Shown here one piece after another: positions 1 through 8,383 of a stretch of DNA of 64,000 nt. The translations under genes were made by a program, and so were the position numbers. The DNA is from JALOLG01 sp963722415 (GTDB taxonomy: Bacteria > Actinomycetota > Acidimicrobiia > Acidimicrobiales > Ilumatobacteraceae): positions 124,001 to 188,000 of the forward strand of contig CAVRNI010000055.1 in NCBI GenBank assembly GCA_963722415.1, read 5' to 3'. The notes beneath the pieces were generated by a model. That model worked only from the letters and a program-made list of their open reading frames with translations. It was not told the origin of the DNA and did not search any database. How positions within the stretch are numbered: position 1 is the first letter of the stretch; every line of letters starts with the position of its first letter.

Positions 1-645
1 CAACGGGGCGCCGATGCGCCGGGAGATGTCGAGCAGCTTGGGGTTCGTCTCGCGTTGGGCCGGCAACCCGTGATCCTGGAGCTCGACGAAGAGGTTGTCC
101 TTGCCGAAGATCTCCTGGAGTTGTCCCGCCTTCTCCAACGCACCCTTGTCGTCGCCCTGGAGCAGCGCCTGCAACACGTGACCGCCGAGACATCCGGTCG
201 TGGCGATCAGTCCCTCGTGGTACTTCTCGAGCAGCTCCCAGTCCATCCGCGGCTTGTAGTAGTAGCCCTCGAGGAACGCCAGGCTCGACAGCTGGATCAG
301 GTTGCGGTAGCCGATCTCGTTCTCGGCCAGCAGCGTGAGGTGGTAGTAGAGCTTGCGGCCACCTTCGGTGTCGCCGCCGGAGTCGTCGAGGCGGCCCCGC
401 CGGGCGGGGCGCTCACTGCGGTGGTCGTGGGCCATGTAGGCCTCGGTGCCGATGATCGGCTTGATGCCCTGACGCCGGCACTCCTTGTAGAACTCGAGCG
501 TGCCGTACATGTTGCCGTGGTCGGTGATGCCGATGGCCGGCTGCCCGTCGGTGACCGCCTTGGCCACCATCTCGTCGAGGCGCGCCGCGCCGTCGAGCAT
601 CGAGAACTCGGTGTGGACGTGGAGGTGGCTGAACGAATCGGTCAC
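1..645 (-). CDS. dnaE: DNA polymerase III alpha subunit, N-terminal part (cut by window edge)
   Basis: This is the catalytic subunit of the replicative DNA polymerase; only the first 215 codons are inside the window. The reading frame opens with GTG at 645. The N-terminal PHP domain is plain: the HVHTEFSMLDG motif near residues 8-18, then ITDHGNMYG near residue 40 and the KPIIGTEAY stretch near residue 60. Length and order match DnaE1-type enzymes. The gene runs out of the window at position 1, so the polymerase core cannot be judged. A block of 15-bp repeats lies just upstream (672-726). Identification is secure; dnaE1 versus dnaE2 (ImuC) cannot be settled from this part alone. Confidence 0.93.
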   Translation of the reverse strand, partial: MTDSFSHLHVHTEFSMLDGAARLDEMVAKAVTDGQPAIGITDHGNMYGTLEFYKECRRQGIKPIIGTEAYMAHDHRSERPARRGRLDDSGGDTEGGRKLYYHLTLLAENEIGYRNLIQLSSLAFLEGYYYKPRMDWELLEKYHEGLIATTGCLGGHVLQALLQGDDKGALEKAGQLQEIFGKDNLFVELQDHGLPAQRETNPKLLDISRRIGAPL

Positions 646-671
646 GGCTCAGTCGTCGCGAAACGCAGGAG

Positions 672-726
672 CTGACAGTCGGGTGATGACAACCGGGGAG
701 ATGACAACCGGAGAAATGACAAGCGT
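672..726. repeat. 15-bp direct repeats upstream of dnaE
   Basis: On the minus strand the heptamer TTGTCAT recurs at 716-722, 701-707 and 686-692, exactly 15 bp apart, within a longer unit TTGTCATYTCYCCGG. A degenerate fourth copy (CTGTCAG) follows at 672-678. The block lies between the bpa stop and the dnaE start. The helical-scale spacing suggests a multi-site operator, or it may be a simple tandem duplication; no regulator is recognised. Confidence 0.6.
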
Positions 727-760
727 GTGATTCGTACGACCCTAGCAGTGCTCCGGGCTG

Positions 761-1312
761 CTACAGATATGTGCCCGGACGCTCGCCCTGGCCTGGTCGT
801 TGACCAGGCGCGCCGCTGGCGCCGGTGGCGCCGGGGAGCTGGCGGAGTTGCTCGAACTGCTGGCGAGCGGCGATCTGTTGGGCGAACAACGTGGCCTGGA
901 TCCCGTGGAACAGCCCTTCGAGCCACCCGACGAGTTGGGCCTTGGCGACCCTGATCTCGGCTTCGCTCGGCACCACGTCGGGGCGGAACGGCAGCGCCAG
1001 CGAGTGCAGCTCCTCCTGCAGGTCGGGCGACAGCGCGCCGGACACCTCGACGATCGAGCGCTCGTAGATCTCCGCCAACCGCTCGCGGCTGGCTTCGTCG
1101 AGCGGCGCCAGGCGGACCTCTTCGAGGAGTTGCTTCACCATCGATCCGATGCGCATCACCTTGCCCGGCTCGGTGACCGACTCCGTCGGGTCGTCTTCGA
1201 CGACGTCGACCGTGCCGTGGTCGAGCTCACTGACGTCGACCAGTTCGCCGTGTTCGACCTCGGCCGGCACCGCGCTCGTCTCGATCGCCCCGTTTGCGTC
1301 GGGTTCCGACAT
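761..1312 (-). CDS. bpa: Bacterial proteasome activator Bpa (DUF2587)
   Basis: Bpa forms an ATP-independent ring that docks on the actinobacterial 20S proteasome and feeds it unfolded substrates. The protein has the family core: MRIGSMVKQLLEEVR, then APLDEASR, and later QLVGWLEGLFHGIQ, close to Mycobacterium Rv3780. It ends in GTYL, matching the C-terminal docking motif (GQYL in mycobacteria) that inserts into the proteasome alpha ring. The start at 1312 is chosen over an upstream ATG at 1342 because GAAGGGA, a good ribosome-binding site, precedes it by about 7 nt. The product is 183 residues. The phosphodiesterase gene lies 43 bp upstream on the same strand. A bpa homologue implies a proteasome elsewhere in the genome (inference). 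Confidence 0.92.
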   Translation of the reverse strand: MSEPDANGAIETSAVPAEVEHGELVDVSELDHGTVDVVEDDPTESVTEPGKVMRIGSMVKQLLEEVRLAPLDEASRERLAEIYERSIVEVSGALSPDLQEELHSLALPFRPDVVPSEAEIRVAKAQLVGWLEGLFHGIQATLFAQQIAARQQFEQLRQLPGATGASGAPGQRPGQGERPGTYL

Positions 1313-1355
1313 CACGTTCCCTTCAATATCGAGAGCTGGCATGTTCCAGATCTGG

Positions 1356-2498
1356 TCACGATCCGAGCGCCGCCACCAGAGGCACGTGGACCTCTGCGGA
1401 TGTCAGCGAACCATGACGGCACACCAGCTCGAACGGGCCGGAGTCGGCCGGCTCCCAGTAGCTGACGGGTTGGTGGGCGACGATGGCCACATCACCGAGC
1501 CGCGACGCGATCGGTGAGGTGATCGTCGGACCGAACCAGTGCTCGTCGAGCATCTGGCTGCGTGTCACGACCCACGCCAGCGCGGAGCACTCGGCCTCGG
1601 TCGCGGCGAGGAGGTCCGGGATGCCGCCGCGCCGAGCGTGCAGCCACCGGAACCGGCCCTCGCCCGACTGCAGCGTGACGTGGGCCAGCAGTTCCTTGGA
1701 GAGATGAACGATGTTCGGGCCGACGTGCACCTGCCCGTGATCGGCGATCACGAGCAGCACCGCCCCCGGCGGGAGCTGTTCGATCACGTCCCCGACGATT
1801 CGATCGGCGGCGCGCAACTCGGCCTCGTAGTACTCGCCGAAGCCGCGCTCGTGGGCGATCTTGTCGACACCGCCGTAGTACGCGTACACGAAGCGTTCGC
1901 CGGCGGTGAGCTGGTGGCCGACCTCGACTGCGATCGACGAGGCGGCCCGCCAACCGACCGGCTTCGACCCGCGCAGGTGGGCGACGGAGAAGCCCGACGT
2001 CTGCAACTCGAACGGGCTGACCACCGGCACCGCAAGGCCGAGGAACGCCGGGAACGGTTGGACGTCGGCCGGCGGATGCAGGCGGCGGACGTCGGTGTCG
2101 CCGACGTACCACCGCAGGACGTTCAGGATCTCCCCGCCGAGCACCATGCGGTAGCCGATCAAGCCGTGCTCGCCGGGCGTCAGGCCGGTGGCGATCGAGC
2201 TCAACGCCGTGGCCGTCGTGGTCGGCGCGACCGACGTGATCGGTCCGCCGTTCATCGACGCCACCGTCGGCAGCAGGTGACGGTGGTCCTGGAGCTGGTC
2301 CCAGCCCAGTCCGTCGAGCACGAGGAGCACCGCCTGACGGGCATGGCGGACCTCCTCGGGCATCCACGCCGGCAGGTCGGTGCGCCAGTCGCCAGGGCCG
2401 AGGAGCGCTGGAACGATGCCGCGGACGTTCGGGCCCAGGTAGTCCGGAATCACCGGCGACGGCGTCTCGACAGCGTCCACGGCGGCCCAGTCCACCAC
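1356..2498 (-). CDS. Alkaline-phosphatase superfamily phosphodiesterase (NPP type)
   Basis: This is a 380-residue protein of the type I phosphodiesterase / nucleotide pyrophosphatase family, metal-dependent hydrolases of phosphodiester or pyrophosphate bonds. Metal and nucleophile motifs are visible: VLLVLDGLGWD (first Asp), the TTTATALSSI segment carrying the nucleophilic Thr, YGGVDKIAHERG (Asp and His), and IADHGQVHVG (Asp-His). No signal peptide is seen, so it is probably cytoplasmic. Two consecutive GTG codons (2498 and 2495) could start it. It precedes bpa and is divergent from the rrf2 gene. The substrate cannot be inferred. Confidence 0.85.
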   Translation of the reverse strand: MVDWAAVDAVETPSPVIPDYLGPNVRGIVPALLGPGDWRTDLPAWMPEEVRHARQAVLLVLDGLGWDQLQDHRHLLPTVASMNGGPITSVAPTTTATALSSIATGLTPGEHGLIGYRMVLGGEILNVLRWYVGDTDVRRLHPPADVQPFPAFLGLAVPVVSPFELQTSGFSVAHLRGSKPVGWRAASSIAVEVGHQLTAGERFVYAYYGGVDKIAHERGFGEYYEAELRAADRIVGDVIEQLPPGAVLLVIADHGQVHVGPNIVHLSKELLAHVTLQSGEGRFRWLHARRGGIPDLLAATEAECSALAWVVTRSQMLDEHWFGPTITSPIASRLGDVAIVAHQPVSYWEPADSGPFELVCRHGSLTSAEVHVPLVAALGS

Positions 2499-2538
2499 CT
2501 CCGGCGGGTCGAGGCCAAGTGATCCGTCCCGGAACCCG

Positions 2539-2544
2539 TACGAT
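2539..2544 (+). promoter_or_regulatory. Putative -10 element of the rrf2 gene
   Basis: TACGAT lies 7 nt before the ATG at 2552, so transcription would start at or next to the start codon (leaderless). No convincing -35 hexamer is seen. Confidence 0.4.
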
Positions 2545-2551
2545 GGCCGCC

Positions 2552-3007
2552 ATGCGAGTGTCGACCCGCGGCGACTATGCGTGCCGCGCCCTGCTGTCGC
2601 TCACGTTGCACGACGACGGTGGGCCGACCTCGGTGCGCGACATCGCCGAGCGCACGGCACTCCCCCAGCCCTACCTCGAACAGATCCTGTTGGCGTTGAA
2701 GGGTGCCGGCCTGGTGCGGTCGAAACGTGGTGTGGGTGGCGGCTATGTGCTCGCCAGGCCACCCGACCAGATCAAGCTGTCCGAGATCGTGATGGCCGTC
2801 GACGGCCCGATCACGCTCGGCGACTTCGGTGAGCCTCACCAGGATGGCGCGTGCGACCACGAGGGCCACTGTGTGCTGCTCGCGGTCTGGAAGCAGGCCG
2901 GCCGGTACATGCACCGGCACCTCGAGGAGCACACCCTCGCTTCGATCGCCGAGGTCGCCCGCGGCGAGGCGCCCTGGCCGGCCACCGACTCAGAACCGGC
3001 CCGCTAA
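2552..3007 (+). CDS. Rrf2 family transcriptional regulator
   Basis: This is a 151-residue winged-helix regulator of the Rrf2 family (relatives: IscR, NsrR, RsrR, CymR). The N-terminus MRVSTRGDYACRALL, the recognition-helix region PQPYLEQILLALKGAGLV and the wing RGVGGGYVLARPP are typical. The region that binds an Fe-S cluster in IscR-type members keeps only two cysteines (CDHEGHC), with one more near the N-terminus at residue 11, so cluster binding is uncertain. The start at 2552 fits the family and an upstream TACGAT; an earlier in-frame start at 2519 only adds unrelated residues. Its targets cannot be read from the context. Confidence 0.9.
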   Translation: MRVSTRGDYACRALLSLTLHDDGGPTSVRDIAERTALPQPYLEQILLALKGAGLVRSKRGVGGGYVLARPPDQIKLSEIVMAVDGPITLGDFGEPHQDGACDHEGHCVLLAVWKQAGRYMHRHLEEHTLASIAEVARGEAPWPATDSEPAR

Positions 3008-3060
3008 CCGTTCTGTCTGCTTGAAACGACGCCACCCGCGATCTGACGCAGACAGAACGG
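3008..3060. terminator. Bidirectional hairpin between convergent rrf2 and rluD
   Basis: Perfect 13-bp arms (ccgttctgtctgc at 3008-3020 and its complement at 3048-3060) flank a 27-nt loop. The hairpin lies exactly between two genes that converge, so it can end both transcripts. There is no long T run, as is usual in high-GC actinobacteria. Confidence 0.75.
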
Positions 3061-3066
3061 GGAGGG

Positions 3067-3996
3067 TTAGGCGGTCGGCGTGAGGGTGGCGAGCATGTCG
3101 GCGAGGTCGGCGGGGAGCTCGGAGCGGAACTGGAGCCGCTCACCGGTGGCCGGGTGGTCGAAGGCCAGCTCGGCGGCGTGGAGGAACGGACGCTGGAGAC
3201 CGAGCGACGGTCGCCGTTGGCCATACGTCGCGTCGCCGACGAGCGGGTGCCCGATCGACTCCAGGTGGACGCGGATCTGGTGGGTGCGGCCCGTTTCGAG
3301 ACGGCACTCGAGTCGCGCCAACTCAGCGGGCGCGCTGAACCGTTCGACCAGCCAGTACTCGGTGCGGGCCGCTCGGCCGTCGGCGACAACGGCCATCCGG
3401 AGCGGGTCGCGTCGGTCGCGTCCGATCGGAGCGTCGACGATGCCGTGCACGGCGTCCGGGTGACCCCACACGAGCGCCACGTAACGACGGCTCGCGGTGT
3501 GTGACGCGAACTGGGCGATGAGCGCGTCCGACGCCGCCTGCGTGCGTGCGACCACGAGCAGCCCGGAGCTGCCGGCGTCGAGGCGGTGGACGATCCCCGG
3601 GCGGGTCGGTTCGCCGACGCCTGTGAGGTCGGGGTAGCGCGCGAGCAGGCCGTGCACCAGCGTCCCCTCCATGTTGCCGGCGCCGGGGTGCACGACGAGC
3701 GCCGCCGGCTTGTCGACCACGATCACCGTCGCATCCTCGTGCACGACGTCGAACTCGACCGACGGATCGGCGACCGGGAGCGGCACGCGCGGGATCGTCG
3801 ACTCGTCGACCTCGATCAGCTGACCCTCGACGAGACGGACCTTGCCGCTGACGGCCGCGACACCGTCGACGCGCACCCCGGCGGCAGCAATCGTGGCCGC
3901 CGCGTTCGAGCGGCTGATGTCGGCGACGAACGCGACGATGCGATCGAGCCGCTCACCGGCGAGCGCGGACGGCACGATCTCGGAGATCATTGTCAT
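3067..3996 (-). CDS. rluD: RluD-family 23S rRNA pseudouridine synthase
   Basis: RluA/RluD-type enzymes isomerise uridines in rRNA or tRNA. The 309-residue protein has an N-terminal S4 RNA-binding domain (about residues 10-70) and the catalytic motif HRLDAGSSGLLVVAR carrying the conserved Asp. It also has the GRTHQIRVHLESIGHP motif typical of the family. The start ATG at 3996 overlaps the lspA stop as ATGA. The order ileS, DksA-like, lspA, rluD is the one found in Streptomyces. The exact target uridine is inferred only from family membership. Confidence 0.92.
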   Translation of the reverse strand: MTMISEIVPSALAGERLDRIVAFVADISRSNAAATIAAAGVRVDGVAAVSGKVRLVEGQLIEVDESTIPRVPLPVADPSVEFDVVHEDATVIVVDKPAALVVHPGAGNMEGTLVHGLLARYPDLTGVGEPTRPGIVHRLDAGSSGLLVVARTQAASDALIAQFASHTASRRYVALVWGHPDAVHGIVDAPIGRDRRDPLRMAVVADGRAARTEYWLVERFSAPAELARLECRLETGRTHQIRVHLESIGHPLVGDATYGQRRPSLGLQRPFLHAAELAFDHPATGERLQFRSELPADLADMLATLTPTA

Positions 3997-4472
3997 TCCG
4001 TGACGGCTGGACGGGAGGCGGCCAGGCTGCCGAACACCAGCAGCAGGCCGCCGACGGTGATCGCGATGTCGGCGATGTTGAAGATCGGCCACCACTGCAG
4101 GTCGATGAAGTCGATCACGGCACCACGGAACCAGCCCGGCGACCGGAACAGCCGATCGATGACATTGCCGGCCGCCCCTCCGATCACGAGACCGACGGCA
4201 ACCGTGCTGGCGGTGTTCGTGTGTCGGCGCAGGGAGACCAGGAGTGCGGCGACGACGACGAGAGCGACGACCCCGATCACCGGCCCGAGCCCCTCACCGC
4301 GACTGAACGCCATGCCGCTGTTGCGCGTGAGGTGGAAGCGCAACGTCCAGAACAGGTCGATGTCACGATCGTCGAGCGCAGAGAGCGCCCAGGCCTTCGT
4401 GAGTTGGTCGAGGGCGACGATCAGGAGAGCGATCAGCACCGACCCACGCACCGCGCGGGTCGACCGTGTCAT
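3993..4472 (-). CDS. lspA: Lipoprotein signal peptidase (signal peptidase II)
   Basis: LspA is the membrane aspartic protease that removes signal peptides from diacylglyceryl-modified prolipoproteins. The 159-residue protein has four predicted membrane segments and the family blocks DQLTKAWA, NSGMAFS, GGAAGNVIDRL and FNIADIAI. The last two carry the catalytic aspartates. The ATG at 4472 overlaps the stop of the upstream DksA-like gene (ATGA), and its own stop overlaps the rluD start, so the three genes look translationally coupled. A likely substrate lies in this window, the GerMN lipoprotein at 43648-44268. Confidence 0.96.
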   Translation of the reverse strand: MTRSTRAVRGSVLIALLIVALDQLTKAWALSALDDRDIDLFWTLRFHLTRNSGMAFSRGEGLGPVIGVVALVVVAALLVSLRRHTNTASTVAVGLVIGGAAGNVIDRLFRSPGWFRGAVIDFIDLQWWPIFNIADIAITVGGLLLVFGSLAASRPAVTE

Positions 4473-5230
4473 CGCCGCCCGATCCCTCCGACCTTCTCCT
4501 CCACGAGCTCGGTCGCCCACGGAATCGCTTCGAGGCGTTCCCGGGGGATGGGGCGCCCCGAGGCCTCGGAGTAGCCGTACGTCCCCTTCGCGAGTCGCTC
4601 GAGTGCCTGGTCGATGTCGGCGATCGTTTGGCGGGCCTGCGCCGAAAGGGCGAGGTCGCGTTCGCGCTCGACGACCATCGTGTCGCCCTCGCCACCCTCG
4701 TCGTCGAACTGCACGTCGCCCATCTCGGCCTCCTCGATCAACGAGTTCGCCTCGTTCTCGAGTCGCGTCGCCTGGCCCATGAGCTTGCGCTTCTCCTCGT
4801 CGAGCAGGTCGCGTTGCGCCTTCAGGAACTTGACGTCGAAGTCCTTCGTGTAGGCGATCCCATCCTTGCTCGTGCCACGCGGTTCAGGCAGGTGGAAGCT
4901 GTTCCCCGACGCTCCGAACGGCGACACGGATTTGGCAGCTGTCTTGGTGGGCGCCTTGGTCGCCGGAGACTTCTTCGCCGCCTCCTTGGTGGCCGAACCG
5001 GTCGCCGCCTTCTTCGCCACGACCTGCTTGACCGGCGCCTTCCTGGCCGGCGCCTTCGCCGCGGCCTTCTTGGCGGTGGCCTGCTTCGCCGGCCCCGCCT
5101 TGGCAGAAGCCCTGCTCGTCGCTGGTTTCTTCGCTGCCTGCTTGACGCCGGTGCGCTTCGGGGGTGCCTTCTTGGCTGACGCCTTTTTCACCGGCGCCTT
5201 CTTGCCAGGCGCCTTCTTCGCTGCTGCCAT
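4469..5230 (-). CDS. DksA/TraR-like protein with H1-type Lys/Ala-rich N-terminus and no zinc cysteines
   Basis: The protein has 253 residues. About residues 1-105 are Lys/Ala/Pro repeats (KKAPGKKAPVKKASAKK style) like the tail of histone H1, suited to nonspecific DNA binding. Residues 128-245 resemble DksA/TraR, with a coiled coil and the GTYGY...GRPIPRERLEAIP signature. The four zinc-ligand cysteines of DksA are all replaced, at S221, S224, L242 and E245. Streptomyces carries a comparable two-part protein at the same place next to ileS and lspA. The function is probably nucleoid association and/or RNA polymerase secondary-channel binding (inference). A GGAGG ribosome site precedes the ATG. 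Confidence 0.8.
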   Translation of the reverse strand: MAAAKKAPGKKAPVKKASAKKAPPKRTGVKQAAKKPATSRASAKAGPAKQATAKKAAAKAPARKAPVKQVVAKKAATGSATKEAAKKSPATKAPTKTAAKSVSPFGASGNSFHLPEPRGTSKDGIAYTKDFDVKFLKAQRDLLDEEKRKLMGQATRLENEANSLIEEAEMGDVQFDDEGGEGDTMVVERERDLALSAQARQTIADIDQALERLAKGTYGYSEASGRPIPRERLEAIPWATELVEEKVGGIGRR

Positions 5231-5277
5231 CTCGGGAGTCCCTCCAGGCGGATCGAACGCCGGACTCTAGCGCGCGA

Positions 5278-8200
5278 TCAAACCCGTGCGACGGTGACGA
5301 CGGGTTCGGGTCCGGCACCCTCGACGGCGGTGGCGGTGGTCGCCAGGGTCTCGCCCATCACCAACTCACGATGCGTCTCGAAGGCGTCGACCACCGCCAC
5401 CGGAGCCTCGAGGGCGAGGCTGATCCTGTCGCTCACGTCGAGGCCCGCGGTGCGGCGCGCCTGCTGGACGGTGCGGATCAGATCCCGCGCGAGGCCTTCG
5501 GTCTCGAGCTCGGCGGTGACCGTGGTGTCGAGCACGACGACACCGTTGTTGCCCGGCAGCGTCGCCGCCGCGCCGTCGGATGCCGACACCAGCCGGAACG
5601 TGTACTCGTCGGGTTGCAGCTCGACACCGCCGACCACGACGCGGTCGCCGTCGATGGTCCAGTCGCCGGCCTTGTGCGCCTTGATGACCTGTTGCGTCTG
5701 GTCGCCGAGCCGCGGGCCGAGCCGCGCCGGGCTGAGGCTCAGCTCCGTCCGGCCGACCGACTGCACGTCGTCGGTCAGCTCGATCTCCTTGACGTTGAGC
5801 TCGTCGCGCAGGATGTCGAGGTGGGGCCGCATGAGCTCGGTGGTCGGAGTGGCGACCGTCGCTTTGGCGAGTGGGAGCCGGACGCGGAGACCTTCTGACT
5901 TGCGCAGCGACAGCAACGTCGAGCACGCGTCGCGTACCAGACCCATCCCGGTCGTGAGATCGTCGTCGTGCGGGAACTGCTCGGCGTCCGGCCAGTCGGT
6001 CAGGTGGACGCTGCGCTCCCCGGTCAGCCCGGTGTAGAGGTGCTCGGTCAACAGCGGCAGCAGTGGCGCGGCGACCTGGCAGAGCGTGACCAGCGCCGTG
6101 TGGAGCGTGTCGATCGCGTCCTGGTCCCCCGCCCAGAAGCGATCGCGGCTGCGACGGATGTACCAGTTCGAGAGTGTGTCGACGAAGTCGACGACGTTCT
6201 GGCAGGCACCGAACAGGTCGTAGTCGTCCATCGTGGCGGTGATCGATCGCACGAGCGTGCGCAGCTCGCCGAGCAGGTAGCGGTCGAGCACGTCGGTCTG
6301 GTCGGTGCGGAACGTTCCGGTGGTCTCAGCGGCGTTGGCGTACAGCGTCAGGAAGTACCACGTGTTCCAGATCGGGCGGAGGACATGACGGACCGTGTCG
6401 CGCATGGCGGCTTCGGTGACGGCGAAGTCCCCACCCCGCAGGATCGACGACGACAGCAGGTTCCAACGCATGGCATCCGCGCCGTACGACTCGAACATCA
6501 CCATCGGGTCGGGGTAGTTGTTCAACGACTTCGACATCTTCAGCCCGTCGTCGCCGAGCACGATGCCGTGGCTCACGCAGTTCGAGAACGCCGGACGATC
6601 GAACAGCGCGGTCGCGAGCACGTGCAACGTGTAGAACCACCCGCGCGTCTGGGCGATGTACTCGACGATGAAATCGCCTGGATAGTGATGCTCGAACCAC
6701 TCGGCGTTCTCGAACGGGTAGTGCACCTGGGCGAACGGCATCGACCCCGACTCGAACCAACAGTCGAGCACCTGTGGCACACGGCGCATCGACGACCGGC
6801 CGGTCGGGTCGTCGGGGTTGACGCGCACCAACTCGTCGATCGCCGGTCGGTGGAGGTCGGTGACCGGCACGCCGAAGTCGGCCTCGAGCTCGGCGAGCGA
6901 GCCGTACACGTCCGTCCTCGGGTACTCGGGCGAGTCGCTCACCCATACGGGGATCGGCGATCCCCAGAACCGGTTCCTGCTGATCGACCAGTCGCGCGCG
7001 TTGGCGATCCACTTCCCGAAGCTGCCGTCCTTGACGTGCTCGGGCACCCAGCGGATCTGTTCGTTGAGCTCGACCATCCGGTCGCGGAACGCGGTCACCT
7101 CCACGAACCACGACGAGATCGCGCGGTAGACGAGCGGCTGCTGGCAGCGCCAACAGTGCGGGTACGAGTGCTGGTACGTGTCGTGACGCACGACGACGCC
7201 GTCGAGCTTGAGCCGCCGGATCACGTCGGCATTGGCGTCGAAGACGTGCTGCCCGATCCAGTCGGTGACCGGGGCGGTGAATCGCCCGTGCTCGTCCATC
7301 GGACAGATCGTCGGGATGCCGACCGCGTTGCACACGTTCTGGTCGTCCTCGCCGAAGCCCGGTGCGAGGTGGACGACGCCGGTGCCCTCCTCGGTCGACA
7401 CGAAGTCGCCGGCCAGGACCTGGAACACGTTCGGCGTGTCCGCCAGGAACTCCAACAACGGCCGGTAGCGGCGACCGACGAGCTCCGAGCCCTTCATCGT
7501 GGCGACCCGGGTGGCGCCTGCCAGCTCGTGCGCATAGACCTCGAGCCGGGCGTCGGCGAGCACGTAACGCTGCCCGTCGGCCTCCTCCATCACCGCGTAG
7601 TCGATGTCGGGCCCGACGGCCAGCGCCAGGTTGGACGGCAGCGTCCACGGTGTCGTGGTCCACGCGAGCACCCGTTCGCCCGTCTCGAGCTCGAACCACA
7701 CGGTCAGGGCCGGGTCCTGGCGGTCGCGGTAGACGTCGTCCATCCGCGTCTCGGTGTTGCTGAGCGGTGTCTCGCAGCGCCAGCAGTAGGCGAGCACCCG
7801 GAAGCCCTCGTAGATCAGACCCTTGTCCCACAAGGTCTTGAACGCCCACATGACGCTTTCCATGTAGTCGAGGTCGAGGGTCTTGTAGTCGTTCCCGAAA
7901 TCGACCCAGCGGGCTTGGCGGGTGACATAGCGCTCCCACTCGCTGGTGTACCGCAGCACGCTCGTGCGACAGAACGCGTTGAACTTGTCGATGCCGAAGG
8001 CGGTGATCGCCGGGTGGCCGGCGATGCCGAGCTCGCGCTCCGCTTCGACCTCGGCGGGCAGGCCGTGACAGTCCCATCCGAACCGGCGCTCGACGCGTCG
8101 CCCACGCATCGTCTGGTACCTGGGAACGGCGTCCTTGACGAAGCCGGTCAGGAGGTGCCCGTAGTGCGGAAGGCCGTTGGCGAACGGCGGCCCGTCATAG

Positions 8201-8352
8201 AACACGTACTCGTTGCTGCCGTTGTCGCCGGCGGCGCGCAGCTCGACGGATGCCTTGAACGTGTCGTCGTCCGCCCATCGCTCGAGCACGGCATGCTCCA
8301 GCGCCGGGAGGTCGGGCTGCGGATCGACGTCGGGATATCGCGGGGTAGCCAT
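5278..8352 (-). CDS. ileS: Isoleucyl-tRNA synthetase
   Basis: This class I aminoacyl-tRNA synthetase charges tRNA-Ile. The intact 1024-residue protein has the HIGH-type motif HYGH at about residues 63-66 and KMSKS at about 603-607. A large editing domain lies between them, with the tRNA-binding helical domain after. The motif form and the long C-terminus, without an obvious terminal zinc-finger cysteine set, point to the type 2 (eukaryote-like) IleRS, the form usually associated with mupirocin resistance. Only 31 bp separate it from the divIVA stop, so there is no room for the T-box leader that precedes ileS in many actinobacteria. Confidence 0.97.
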   Translation of the reverse strand: MATPRYPDVDPQPDLPALEHAVLERWADDDTFKASVELRAAGDNGSNEYVFYDGPPFANGLPHYGHLLTGFVKDAVPRYQTMRGRRVERRFGWDCHGLPAEVEAERELGIAGHPAITAFGIDKFNAFCRTSVLRYTSEWERYVTRQARWVDFGNDYKTLDLDYMESVMWAFKTLWDKGLIYEGFRVLAYCWRCETPLSNTETRMDDVYRDRQDPALTVWFELETGERVLAWTTTPWTLPSNLALAVGPDIDYAVMEEADGQRYVLADARLEVYAHELAGATRVATMKGSELVGRRYRPLLEFLADTPNVFQVLAGDFVSTEEGTGVVHLAPGFGEDDQNVCNAVGIPTICPMDEHGRFTAPVTDWIGQHVFDANADVIRRLKLDGVVVRHDTYQHSYPHCWRCQQPLVYRAISSWFVEVTAFRDRMVELNEQIRWVPEHVKDGSFGKWIANARDWSISRNRFWGSPIPVWVSDSPEYPRTDVYGSLAELEADFGVPVTDLHRPAIDELVRVNPDDPTGRSSMRRVPQVLDCWFESGSMPFAQVHYPFENAEWFEHHYPGDFIVEYIAQTRGWFYTLHVLATALFDRPAFSNCVSHGIVLGDDGLKMSKSLNNYPDPMVMFESYGADAMRWNLLSSSILRGGDFAVTEAAMRDTVRHVLRPIWNTWYFLTLYANAAETTGTFRTDQTDVLDRYLLGELRTLVRSITATMDDYDLFGACQNVVDFVDTLSNWYIRRSRDRFWAGDQDAIDTLHTALVTLCQVAAPLLPLLTEHLYTGLTGERSVHLTDWPDAEQFPHDDDLTTGMGLVRDACSTLLSLRKSEGLRVRLPLAKATVATPTTELMRPHLDILRDELNVKEIELTDDVQSVGRTELSLSPARLGPRLGDQTQQVIKAHKAGDWTIDGDRVVVGGVELQPDEYTFRLVSASDGAAATLPGNNGVVVLDTTVTAELETEGLARDLIRTVQQARRTAGLDVSDRISLALEAPVAVVDAFETHRELVMGETLATTATAVEGAGPEPVVTVARV

Positions 8353-8383
8353 CGCTGGCCAGCAACGCTACCGACGCTTCGAC

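Noticed and set aside
8353..8383. T-box riboswitch ahead of ileS
   Set aside because: Only 31 bp separate divIVA and ileS, too short for a T-box, and no T-box motif is seen.
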